Shown in pieces: positions 9,732-17,830 of a DNA stretch of 22,668 bases. The first letter of the stretch is position 1; the number at the start of each line of letters is the position of its first letter. The DNA comes from Chara braunii (lineage: Eukaryota; Streptophyta; Charophyceae; Charales; Characeae), in assembly GCA_003427395.1 (NCBI GenBank), contig BFEA01000033.1, positions 1,481,771 through 1,504,438 of the forward strand, read 5' to 3'. The notes under the pieces were generated by a model. That model did not search any database. It was not told the origin of the DNA and saw nothing but the letters and a program-made list of their open reading frames with translations. Position numbers and translations under genes: made by a program.

Positions 9732-9785
9732 GTCACGGCCCTGAAAGGGGGCCCGTGCAGCCTGTTGCAGGTGCAGCATGTAACA

Positions 9786-9798
9786 CCCCCCCTTCCTT
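9786..9798 (-). other. Polypurine tract of element B
   Basis: AAGGAAGGGGGGG on the minus strand overlaps the TAA stop of pol and is followed directly by TGTTACATGC. This is a textbook polypurine tract to 3' LTR junction and is the best-defined LTR boundary in the window. Confidence 0.8.
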
Positions 9799-9799
9799 A

Positions 9800-10055
9800 T
9801 GAAGTCAAGCCGGGGCAAGGGCGAAGCTGACGATCTGAAGGTGGAACGTGGATGCGGGTGCGACGTAGAGCCGAACATACCGGCTTGCCTTGCATCTTGC
9901 GTTCGTAGCGCGCGAGAACATCCGGAGTTGTTGCTTGGAGTTCCACACGGGTGACCAACGGTCAACTTTGTGAGTGCAATATGCAAAGTGTACCAAGTAC
10001 TCGGTTGGCTTGTTGCCGTAGCGTCGCTGGGAGATGATGTCGCCGATCTCTTGAA
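9800..10055 (-). pseudogene. Chromodomain, C-terminus of element B pol
   Basis: The N-terminal part is FQEIGDIISQRRYG followed by TEYLVHFAYCTHKVDRW. After a frameshift near 9960 the next frame continues with TRVELQATTPDVLARYER, the C-terminal helix. A basic tail of about 40 residues runs to TAA at 9797-9799. The order and spacing match chromoviral chromodomains. Confidence 0.8.
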
Positions 10056-11310
10056 AACCGTCCATAGAGGGTGGGTCTTGTGATCGTCGCCCGGGAAAAT
10101 CATCATGTTCTGCTGGCCTGTAAAGAGCGAACTTGGAGCAATGAAGGACCGGGTAGATGGGCAAGTGGGCGGGCACCTGAATGGTGAAAGGTCCTTTGGG
10201 TGCATCCCCAACGGGTGCCACGATTGGCCAAGGCTCCATCCATTTCGGGAGGAGCTTGTGAGAGATATCTTGTTCAAGGTTGAATTCCGCGGCGGAAACC
10301 CAAACGAGATCGCTGGCGCGGAATGGGCAAGGAAGACGTTGGCGATTGGCCTGTTGGCTAATGTGTTGCTCCGTCTTAGCCATCTGGTCGCATGCCTTGA
10401 CAAGTAGCTTTTGCATCCGACGCAAGATTGGTCTGTTGGCTCATGTGTTTCTCCGTCTTAGCCATCTGGTCGCATGCCTTGACAAGTAGCTCTTGCATCC
10501 GACGCAAGAAAAGAAGATGGTCGCCGCTCTCGGCCGTTCGTGGAATGATTGTGTCCAATGGTGAAGTGACCGGCTAGCCGTGATCGAACTCGAAGGGCGA
10601 CATCCCGATAGTCGGGTAGATGGACGAGTTGTATGCCAGCTCGACATCCGGCATCCGCTCAACCCAATCCTTTTGGTCAGGACGGATGAGAGTGCGAAGG
10701 AGAACCTGTGTGGTTTGATGCGTCCTCTCCGTTTGGCCATCGGTTTGGGGGTGGCAAGCCGAACTTGGCTTGAGAGATGAGCCCCATCATTTGATGAGCG
10801 CCAACCAAAAATCGGACATGAACCGAGTGTCGCGGTCGCAGACGATTTCCTTGGGGTAACGGTTGGTTCGAATCCAACCGGCGTAAAGAACCTCGGCCAA
10901 CTCCGATGCCTTGGCATGATAGTGGCAAGGCAAAAACACGGCAAACTTAGTGAGTCGGTCGACCACTGTGAGAATCCCATCCACACCGGTATTGTGCTTG
11001 GGGAACGACCCGATAATGTCTATGGCAATCGCTTCCCTTCGGCGCAAGGGGACCGTTAACGGTCACAACTCATCATACGGACGATGGTTGCAGAATTTGC
11101 AGCGTCGGCAAACCTCGTATGACTCGCAATAGCGTGTGACGTCGTCGAGAAGGCTCGGACCACCAAAGTCGCTCAGGAAGTCGGTCAATCGTGCGATTGA
11201 CTCCAAAGTGTCCAGTGGCGGGAGCATCGTGGAACTCGCCAAGAAGTCGTGTACGCAAGTGAGAGTCACTCGGTACGCAAAGAAGGTCCTTCCCCCGCGT
11301 GTGGACAAGC
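10056..11310 (-). pseudogene. Integrase of element B
   Basis: The zinc domain is at about 11090-11300 (EFHDAPATGHFGVNRT for the His part). The Cys part reads CESYEVCRRC, where one Cys of the usual motif seems changed to Tyr. The core has Asp in IAIDIIG (11018-11020), Asp in VCDRDTRF (10835-10837) and Glu in DGQTERTH (10727-10729), so the triad is intact. In-frame TGA codons precede the core near 11055 and follow FWLALIK near 10785, and a TAG lies near 10575. The C-terminal part (DLVWVSAAEFNLEQDISHKL, then LPKWMEPWPIV) is frameshifted by a tandem duplication at 10351-10509. Confidence 0.88.
10351..10509. repeat. 77-bp tandem duplication in B integrase
   Basis: Copies 10351-10427 and 10433-10509 are separated by 5 bp (offset 82 bp) and differ at about four bases. 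Since 82 is not a multiple of three, it shifts the frame. Both copies encode the linker helix with RRMQ(K/E)LLVKACDQMAKTE. Confidence 0.95.
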
Positions 11311-11439
11311 AAGTACCCCTCTTGGACGCCGGATTAGGAGAGGAGCAATTTGCGTAATTGTCGCGAAACTCGGGGTCGGCTTGGTAGCCGCGGATGAAGT
11401 TGTCCCGCAAGTCATCGCCGATCTCGAAGGTCGAGTAGA

Positions 11440-11850
11440 CGGCAGTACGATGATCCGGACACCGTGAAAGAGCATCCGCAAAATGGTTAGACTTCCTCGG
11501 AATGTGAGCAGGAAAGAAGTCAAATTGGTCGATGAAAGCCATCCAACCGGCGATGGTGCTATTGACGGTGTCTTGGGTCTTGTAGATGACCAACGGATTG
11601 TTGTCCGTCACCCATAAGAATTGACTTCGGCGAAGGAGGAATTGCCGCCACCGCTTGAGCGCGTGGACGAAGGTGAGGAAGTCCTTGCGTGCATCATCAA
11701 TGGAGTGCACGACGGGCACTTCCTTGCTAAAGTACTCGACCGGGTGCTAGTCCACTCCATTGTGTTGTTCGAGGACGGCACCAACGCCATAGTCGGACGC
11801 ATCCGTAACGACGCAAGTAGGCAATAGCGGGTCGTATATGCGCAAGACCT
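11440..11850 (-). pseudogene. RNase H of element B
   Basis: CVVTDASDYGVGAVLEQH carries the first catalytic Asp, LTFVHALKRWRQFLL the Glu-helix region, WVTDNNPLVIYKTQ the next Asp, and HFADALSR the last. Where relatives have Lys-Glu-Leu in the helix, B has Lys-Asp-Phe (RKDFLTFV), a possible loss of the catalytic Glu. A TGA follows HNGVD near 11748, probably from a Trp codon. The domain directly abuts the RT deletion. Confidence 0.82.
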
Positions 11851-12230
11851 CCACAGATAATAGCGCGGATTTGTAGCGATCGTTCAGTCGGATCGAGATT
11901 TGATGATATCCTGACTTCAAATCCAACTTAGAAAAATACTTTGCGCCGCACAATCGCTTAAGAAGTTTGTCGATACGAGGAAGAGGCCCCGCATTCTTGA
12001 CGGTGTGCCGTTGAGCTTGCGGTAGTCAATGCACAATCGTAGATCCTTGTTCTTCTTTCGCACGAGGAGAACTGGCGTTCCGTATGGAGAGCTACTAGGG
12101 CGGATTCAGCCCTTGTCCAACAAATCATCGAGTTGCGAGCGGAGGACCATAAGCTCCTCCTCGCTCATGCGGTAAATGCAACCTTTCGGCGGCACAGCAC
12201 CGGCCTCAAGTGTGATCTCGTGAGAAATCG
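11850..12230 (-). pseudogene. RT of element B with catalytic loop deleted
   Basis: The N-terminal half is present: GCIYRMSEEELMVLRSQLDD, a TGA in place of the Trp of the KGWIRPS motif, then [12 protein letters not shown], a frameshift, and [13 protein letters not shown] (first catalytic Asp). After NDRYKSA the sequence jumps to LLSVEVLRIYDPLLP, which belongs to the end of the connection domain just before RNase H. Everything between, including the YxDD loop and the thumb, is missing (junction at about 11845-11866). The polymerase cannot be active. Confidence 0.85.
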
Positions 12231-12489
12231 GCCGATCCGGCACCACACTTGTAGGTGACTCGAAGATGTCGGCGAACTCGTCAAGCAACCGCACCACACG
12301 GGGGTACGAAGACAAATCCGTGGGTGAAGAGTCAGGTACTGCGATGGTCCGTAGGAAACATAGGTCGATTTCGTCAGGCTGCTCGTAAGCACAAGTAGCC
12401 CGGGATGACTTGGCCGTTACCACTTGGCATCGAATCGAAAGGTGTGGAAGAGGAATAGTACACCACTTCGGCGCCGAAGGCGTGCGAAC

Positions 12490-13305
12490 GGTAAGAGTCC
12501 GCCGATGGAAGTTGACCGTGTGATCCGCACTTGCAAGCCAAGGCATTCCCAAAAGTTCGTGTCCAAAATGTCGAATATCACCGGTTCGCATGCATGAGGA
12601 GCGAAATACACCGGTACGGCCTTAATGTAGCGGTCGATAAGTTGCTGCGTCCTTTCGTCCACCAACTTGGTCACCGTCCTTCAAACTTGTGCGCCAAGGC
12701 CAGCCTTTTGCATAAAGGCCTGGCTCATAAAATTGTGCGACGCGCCACTATCCAGCAAAGCGCTGCAGGACGCTTGCCCAACTTGGGTGCAGACATGAGG
12801 AGCGGTGCGTTGTTGTCGTCGTACCGCTGATTGCGAAACTCGCGGGCCACCTTGGTAACATACGCAAGGATGTCCCCCACCGGGACTTCGTCATCCGTCG
12901 GCGGAATTGGTGGTGCATAGAAGGATAAGTACGTGTGAAGATGAGCGCATAGTGCTGCGCATTGAGGTCCCGGCAAGAGGCCCGTGGTCGGGAGAGGAAG
13001 CCATGCGAAATCCTCGGATGTGAGCGGGTCCAATACCTCTATGTTGAACTCGCGTGCCGAATCCCGTGAAGAACCACTTGCAGACGGTAAGTCGTCACCA
13101 TCGGACGGAGAAGATGCCGCACACACGTCTTATCCTTGAGCATGAGTACCCAGTGTAGGAACGAGCTGGGCAGCATAGTCCTCAAAAGAATAAAGAAGAG
13201 GACTATCGACTTTCGCATGTGCCTCGAAACGAAGGGCAGTCACCCGCGAAGTGACCGGTTCCGAAGGCGTCGAGAGTGTCGTCGACTTACTTCCGGCGGT
13301 GCTCG
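12490..13305 (-). pseudogene. Protease region of element B
   Basis: A linker (13126-12790, FNIEVLDPLTSEDFAWLPLP and onward) leads into the protease. SALLDSGASHNFMS holds an intact Asp-Ser-Gly at 12744-12752. A TGA at 12681-12683, probably from CGA, interrupts the flap region. After a frameshift near 12545 the last strand reads HELLGMPWL. A TAA near 13130 and frameshifts near 13305 and 12790 separate it from gag. The linker is long and hydrophilic. Confidence 0.82.
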
Positions 13306-15054
13306 GTTTCCCGATTTGCCTTTGCCTTTCGATGGGCAGCCCATTATCTCGTGGAGATCGTTGTTACACCACAGACAGTAACAGAATCTTGTGCGTGCCT
13401 TGTATGCTTGCTCGGAGAGATCGTAGTGCGACCATGGAGCTGGAGCTGCTGCGTCAGGCCCGGGGCTAGATGCGGTGTTTGGCTTCGTCTTGCCGCGTCC
13501 TCGGCCTTTGCCGGGGCGGCCACCATCCCGGGCGGCTATGAGTCTGTCCCCTTCATTGGCAGACACGGCCTCGCTAGTTTGGTCGATTGGCGTTGCCGCC
13601 TTGATCACGGCCACTTTCGGCCGATGCCGATCTGTGCTCGGGCCTATAGCAGATGAATGGTGGAGGTTCTTAGCCTCCTTGTTCGTTACCATAATTTGCG
13701 CGGCCTTGTCGAAGAGCTCCGCCGGTGTCGTCAGGGTGTTCTCGACGTGAGTCAAGGCATTGCCCAATGTCGGACACGACCTCGAGATGAAGTAGTGTTT
13801 GATGGTTTTGAAGCCCATTTGAATGTATGGGACGGATGTCAAGCGTTGGTACTCGACAATCCAGTCAACACTCTTCAGCATGCCTGGTACGAAGACCATC
13901 AACTTGTCCATTGCCTTGATCTCCGGCGGCTCTACTTGGAACCGCTTATGCCACACTGCCTTTAGATCATCCCGACTGATCTTGGTGTGCATGTCGGCAG
14001 CCACCACTCCGTACTTGGACAGGAGATTGTTGAACCATGCTTGGCACGCGCCTCCCGACTGGGAGTATAAGTATGCGTGGTGCTTGTGTTCGCTGACGTA
14101 GTGTAGCTGCAACTTGAGTTCGAACATGCGGAACCACGGAATCGGGTCCGTCTTCGTCGAATCGCAGAAGATCTCTTGATCATCGAACTTTGGAGTTGTC
14201 TCGCACGGTTTCGAGCTCGAGTGGGTGGCGGCAGTACAGATTTGCTGCTCCAACTGTTGCGTTGGGGTTTGCTGTAACTGCACGCCGTCCTTGAGGGAGC
14301 TGACGTCAATCTCCAATGCCTCGAGGCGATCGGAGGTGTTGGAAGAGCTGGCAATGGGGGCGGCGACGGTTTGTTCCAACTGCTGGAGGCGGCTGTTGAC
14401 TTGGTCAAACACGTGATTGTGTGTTTGAACCGCGTTGTCGAGGTTGTGGATGTCCTCCTGCTGTGCAATGCACGTGGCCAGGAGGTCCGTGAGATGGGAG
14501 AGGAGTAGTAGAGTGATCTTGTTTTCACTCTGTTCCATTTTCCCATTCTCGGCCTCGGCCCGCCAGTCCGCTGCCATTGTGAGCAAGGCTCGCTCTCCGT
14601 TGAATATCTTCTCGCGTCGTTGAATTCGTTCTTCATCGACAACCTTTGCTGCTGCCTCGTCTTGCTGGCGCTGCTGTTCAATAGCCAACAGACGCGCCTT
14701 CTCGACGGCCTCCACCTTCTTCTTTGTTGTGGCTGCTACTGCATCCGACTGTTGCTTAGCTTCAGAAGCAGCATCCGGGCCTGATAGGCCTCGTCCGTTT
14801 CCCCGGGCTTCTGATCCATGCCGACTGTTTGTAAGCGCGTGAGCATAGATCAGGTCGGAGGACCGCTGACGTGGCGCTGCTGTCAGCTGATGTGTCCTGC
14901 TGACGTGGTCTGCTGACGTGCCCTGTTGACGTGGCAACTCACCAATGCTGCCGCAGGGTGTACCAGGAGACAGGTAAGAGAAGGTAAGACCAGAGGGGGC
15001 AACAACGTATGTCGGGAGGGGTGGGCGGGATAAATCGCGTAGATAAGGAGCCAC
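13240..15054 (-). CDS. Gag of element B, 604 codons open
   Basis: This is the longest open frame in the window and the only main domain without a stop. The start is uncertain. The first ATG is at 15054, but codons before about 14800 look like leader sequence, so an internal Met is possible. Residues from roughly 100 to 290 are Gln/Ala/Glu-rich and predicted coiled coil. The Gag core follows (DPIPWFRMFELKLQLHYVSE, then QAWFNNLLSKYGVVAADM, then DDLKAVWHKRFQV). A basic GKGRGRGKTK patch precedes a zinc knuckle CLWCNNDLHEIMGC at 13336-13377. The last ~25 residues appear to be in a shifted frame, because a different frame reads on into the protease linker. Confidence 0.82.
   Translation of the reverse strand: MAPYLRDLSRPPLPTYVVAPSGLTFSYLSPGTPCGSIGELPRQQGTSADHVSRTHQLTAAPRQRSSDLIYAHALTNSRHGSEARGNGRGLSGPDAASEAKQQSDAVAATTKKKVEAVEKARLLAIEQQRQQDEAAAKVVDEERIQRREKIFNGERALLTMAADWRAEAENGKMEQSENKITLLLLSHLTDLLATCIAQQEDIHNLDNAVQTHNHVFDQVNSRLQQLEQTVAAPIASSSNTSDRLEALEIDVSSLKDGVQLQQTPTQQLEQQICTAATHSSSKPCETTPKFDDQEIFCDSTKTDPIPWFRMFELKLQLHYVSEHKHHAYLYSQSGGACQAWFNNLLSKYGVVAADMHTKISRDDLKAVWHKRFQVEPPEIKAMDKLMVFVPGMLKSVDWIVEYQRLTSVPYIQMGFKTIKHYFISRSCPTLGNALTHVENTLTTPAELFDKAAQIMVTNKEAKNLHHSSAIGPSTDRHRPKVAVIKAATPIDQTSEAVSANEGDRLIAARDGGRPGKGRGRGKTKPNTASSPGPDAAAPAPWSHYDLSEQAYKARTRFCYCLWCNNDLHEIMGCPSKGKGKSGNRAPPEVSRRHSRRLRNRSLRG
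13336..13377 (-). other. Gag zinc knuckle, element B
   Basis: CLWCNNDLHEIMGC fits CX2CX4HX4C and is followed by a Lys/Gly-rich stretch, as in nucleocapsid domains. Confidence 0.88.
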
Positions 15055-15590
15055 TAATCAAGAAAGAAAAGTTTGATCTTTGCAAAAAATTTTGACATAA
15101 AAAAAAAAAAACCGTTTGCAAGTTCAGTAGGGCTTCCAATTCCCCTTGAAATGAGAAATTGCAATCAGACTCACTTTCTTTCCACTTCGCACACATGCAA
15201 ACAGATGGAGATTCACACTGGCGCAGGGCGCCCACTCAAAGCTTAGAGATATGCAAATCTAGAAGACAGTTCAGATGCAAGTTCTCTTCAACAGGCCATG
15301 GCGCATCAGCGCCGGAACATCCCAACCTTCGTCGCTGTGTCCAACCCCACTGTTCACACACACTCACTCTGGATCACCTTGAATACCACCACACACATAC
15401 ACACTGTCTAACTTCCTCCTACAGCGGCTATGGCCGCACTACCACTATTGACTATGTCTACGATCTCCCTTCAGCCCACTTCGTCTTCAGGCAACCTGCA
15501 GACCACCTTTGCACAAGACGCTGTAGCAGCGCTTTCGCATGGCCTGCGCAGCGAATGAATGAATGGCTGGGCGGTGCCTCTTGATTTATA
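15055..15590 (-). other. 5' leader of element B; no gene
   Basis: Non-coding DNA upstream of the B gag. It holds an A12-13 tract on the plus strand near 15099-15111 and CA/GT-rich stretches near 15350-15410. I find no LTR copy matching 8499-9785 and no clear primer-binding site. Confidence 0.5.
15585..15590 (-). promoter_or_regulatory. TATA-like box upstream of element B
   Basis: GAGTATAAATCAAG on the minus strand, about 530 bp before the gag frame. It could be the promoter of the transcription unit that reads into B, but the DNA around it is unlike the LTR at 8499-9785. Confidence 0.4.
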
Positions 15591-16046
15591 CTCCTGTAAC
15601 TCGTTGGTCTAGCCCTTTCCCAGGCCCTTGGTGCACACAGTCCCACACGGTACTTGCTTGAGTGGACTTTGACTGAGTGGGACAGGTGCCGCTGACTGCA
15701 TGGGTTTGCACTGCCAACTCGATGCAGTCGCACTGCCAACGTAACGCAATTGGCTCACCACTTGCCCACTTGCCTCGGACTAAAGGCGCACCACTTGCCC
15801 ACTTGCCTTTGGCTAAACGTGAGACATTTCAAAAGGCCATTTTCAGACCTTCCGGAAGGCTGTGGACTTGGGCTTTCGGGTATTGTAGCAGCTACGACCT
15901 TGACCTTTCAGGATTGTAGCTGCTACGACCTTGACTTTCAGAGCATCTACAGCCACGACCTCTACAAAGTTGTGACTCCTAGTTGACAGACCTACAGATC
16001 AAACCCCTATTGCTACACAGACCTACGACAGACGACAAACAACTAC
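15591..16046. repeat. Non-coding spacer with short tandem repeats
   Basis: Between the B leader and the broken end of C. At 15755-15820 a unit with CACCACTTGCCCACTTGCC occurs twice about 33 bp apart. At 15885-15965 a unit of about 30 bp with TGTAGC(A/T)GCTACGACCTTGAC occurs twice, with a weaker third copy. I see no gene. Confidence 0.7.
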
Positions 16047-17270
16047 TTAAACATTATCTGGAGGAATCATAGATTTGCGTGATGGGAACTGTTCACTTGT
16101 AACACAAGGTAACAACTTTGACGCATGGAACACTAGGTAGGTGTGGAGGTGTGCTGGGATCTCAATAGTATAGGACGGTCCTGGCCACGGTCCTCTATAC
16201 GCAGGCAACAACTTTTGTGAGATGTTTTTCTCAGGGGCAAACTCTTTTGACTTGACCCAGACTAAGTCGCCTACTTGAAACTGTGAGGGGCGACGGTGCT
16301 TGTTAGCTTGTTCTATCATTCTGTGCTGGGCTTTCCTGAGGTTGTCAACAACGGTACCTCTCTTTCTTTTGCTGTATCGCAAACTCTCGTGTACCGGGCG
16401 GTAGCCTCTAAATCTGGTCCCGGTTAAGTCCTTCAAATGGTCTGCGCGGTCTAAAGGACTTGTGCAATTCGTTGGGAGTGTGACACGTAGATAAGATCAT
16501 ATTGTAGGTACTGGCTACCTTTGGGAGCATCTAATACCAATTGATCTGATCGGGTCTAATGTACATTCTAAGAAATTGCTGCAGGAGCTTGTTCATTTGT
16601 CTAGTCTGGCCGTTAGTCTCAGAAGGACGACCAAATGACATCAGCAACTTGGAGCCATAAACTTTCATCAGCTCCTGCCAGTTCTGACTAGTGAATGTGG
16701 TATCCCTGTCACTAAGGTATACCATGCTCATTGACCCAATGGTCAAAAAACTTTTGAACTACTAAGTTTGTGTGTGCCTCTGCAGGCGAAGGAACAAAAA
16801 CTGCATACTTGCTAAATCTATCTACTATGACCATGACTTGACTTTTGACATGCCAACTCTTGACTTGAGTATCCATAAAGTCGATGGACACAAAATCTCC
16901 GGGTCTGTCAGGAATAGGCAAGGGTCTAAGAAGACAAAGAGGGGCTCGTGTAGTAGTCTTGTTTCGCTGACAGACTTTACAACTGCGGACATACTCTATG
17001 CAGTCGGCCTTCATACCAGGCCAGATGTACGAGCACATGAGGTTGGCTAGTGTCTTTTGCCAACCAAAGTGTCCCTCTGTATCATGGCATTCCCCTAAGA
17101 TCAAACTACGGATCTCTTCACTGTTTGGAACGCACAGGCGGCCAACCACATTAGTCTTCTTGAATAATAAGCCATCAGTACTGCGGTAGTTTGGCTCAGA
17201 CTCTGGGGCCTCCCTAACTCTCTTGAGGAGATCACTATAGATAGGGTCTTGTGTATATGCCTCTCTCACT
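16047..17270 (-). pseudogene. Integrase of element C, truncated, Glu lost
   Basis: The zinc domain is intact (GECHDTEGHFGWQKT and CKVCQRNK, about 16980-17130). The core has Asp in SIDFMDTQ (16880-16882) and, after a frameshift near 16715, Asp in LSDRDTTF (16708-16710). At the Glu position it reads NGQTRQMN, with Arg (16600-16602) instead of Glu. A further break lies near 16440-16530. The C-terminal part (QVGDLVWVKSKEFAPEKNIS, LLPAYRGPWP, PSYTIEIPAHLHTYLVFHAS) is open to 16047. It stops at MIPPDNV, just where the chromodomain of relatives should begin. Confidence 0.88.
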
Positions 17271-17329
17271 TTCTGCTGCAGGTCTCTCCCTATATCCAGA
17301 CAGTGAACTATTGCCCTAAAGTAATCAGC

Positions 17330-17830
17330 TCTTCTACTCAGAGCGTCCTTCAGTTCACTGGTCTAACTCCGCGGCCCACCTAGTAAGCGTAGGTGTCATC
17401 TTGGCCTGAGTCTTCAGCCACCTTAGAGTCTCGTGGTCTGAATAGACTTTGAAGTGCCTCCCAAGCAAGTAGTGCTTCTAATGATCTAGTGCTTGCCTGA
17501 GAGCGTAGAGTCCTCTCTCATAGGTTGATGTCGCCACCTTCTTTGAAGGCATCCTGGCGGACATGAACTTTACTTGCCTATAGTTACAGGATATTCTTTA
17601 CCTTGGGATTATAGATCTTGTACCCCTAGAATTGTATTGCATTTCAATAGGTGATTGGTACAAATACGATGTTATAGCTTCTATTTTTCTTAATTTTAAC
17701 CATAAAGAAGTAGAAAGATGAATTCTTCTTTCTACTCTTGCTTTAATGACATCTTCAAAACGCCATACTGACTTGCGTCAGTGGTAACAACGAAAGGCAG
17801 GGACGGATCGACTACCTTAAGGATTGGATA
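17330..17830 (-). pseudogene. RNase H of element C, interrupted
   Basis: VVTTDASQYG (first catalytic Asp) is followed by about 178 bp of foreign AT-rich DNA. The domain then resumes with YRQVKFMSARMPSKKVATST. The helix reads YERGLYALRQALDH where A has YERELYAL, so the Glu is replaced by Gly. A TAG stands in place of Trp before KHYLLG. KVYSDHETLRWLKTQAKM follows. After AAELDQ a stop and a short deletion bring in LSRRADYF in another frame. The domain cannot work. Confidence 0.82.
17585..17762 (-). other. Plastid rpoC1 fragment (NUPT) inserted in element C
   Basis: About 178 bp with much higher A+T than its surroundings. The minus strand has an open frame with ARVERRIHLSTSLWLKLR and then SPIEMQYNS. 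This aligns in order and spacing with the C-terminal part of the plastid RNA polymerase beta' subunit (rpoC1), which in plants has a KRI.L.SPLWLRWR-type stretch and then TPIEV.YESLGT. After a one-base shift the match continues with YKIYNPKVKNIL. A. rpoC2 or another plastid gene is less likely. The fragment replaces about a dozen RNase H codons. Confidence 0.75.

Larger units (their letters stand above)
8499..9785 (-). repeat. Probable 3' LTR of element B
   Basis: It starts immediately after the polypurine tract of B with TGTTACATGC and ends with GCACGTAACA. These ends are inverted repeats of each other over ten bases with one mismatch, as expected for an LTR (TG...CA). Length is 1287 bp. A TATA box lies at 9428-9433. 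The U3 part is full of CCTGAAA/TTTCAGG heptamers. A second LTR copy is not visible upstream of the B gag, so I infer the ends from structure rather than from a matched pair. Confidence 0.6.
8499..15590 (-). mobile_element. Element B: Ty3/gypsy chromovirus, open gag, RT deleted
   Basis: Read on the minus strand it has a leader with a TATA box, an uninterrupted gag, protease, a partial RT, RNase H, integrase, chromodomain, polypurine tract and 3' LTR. Frameshifts and several CGA-to-TGA or TGG-to-TGA stops break pol, and about 150 or more codons of RT including the YxDD loop are missing. The 5' LTR is absent or too changed to see, so the upper limit is approximate. Its pol is clearly different from those of A and C and belongs to another chromovirus lineage. 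Confidence 0.8.

Noticed and set aside
17585-17762. Intron in the element C pol
   Set aside because: Lacks clean GT...AG borders at the breakpoints, removes codons of the host domain and encodes plastid polymerase-like sequence.
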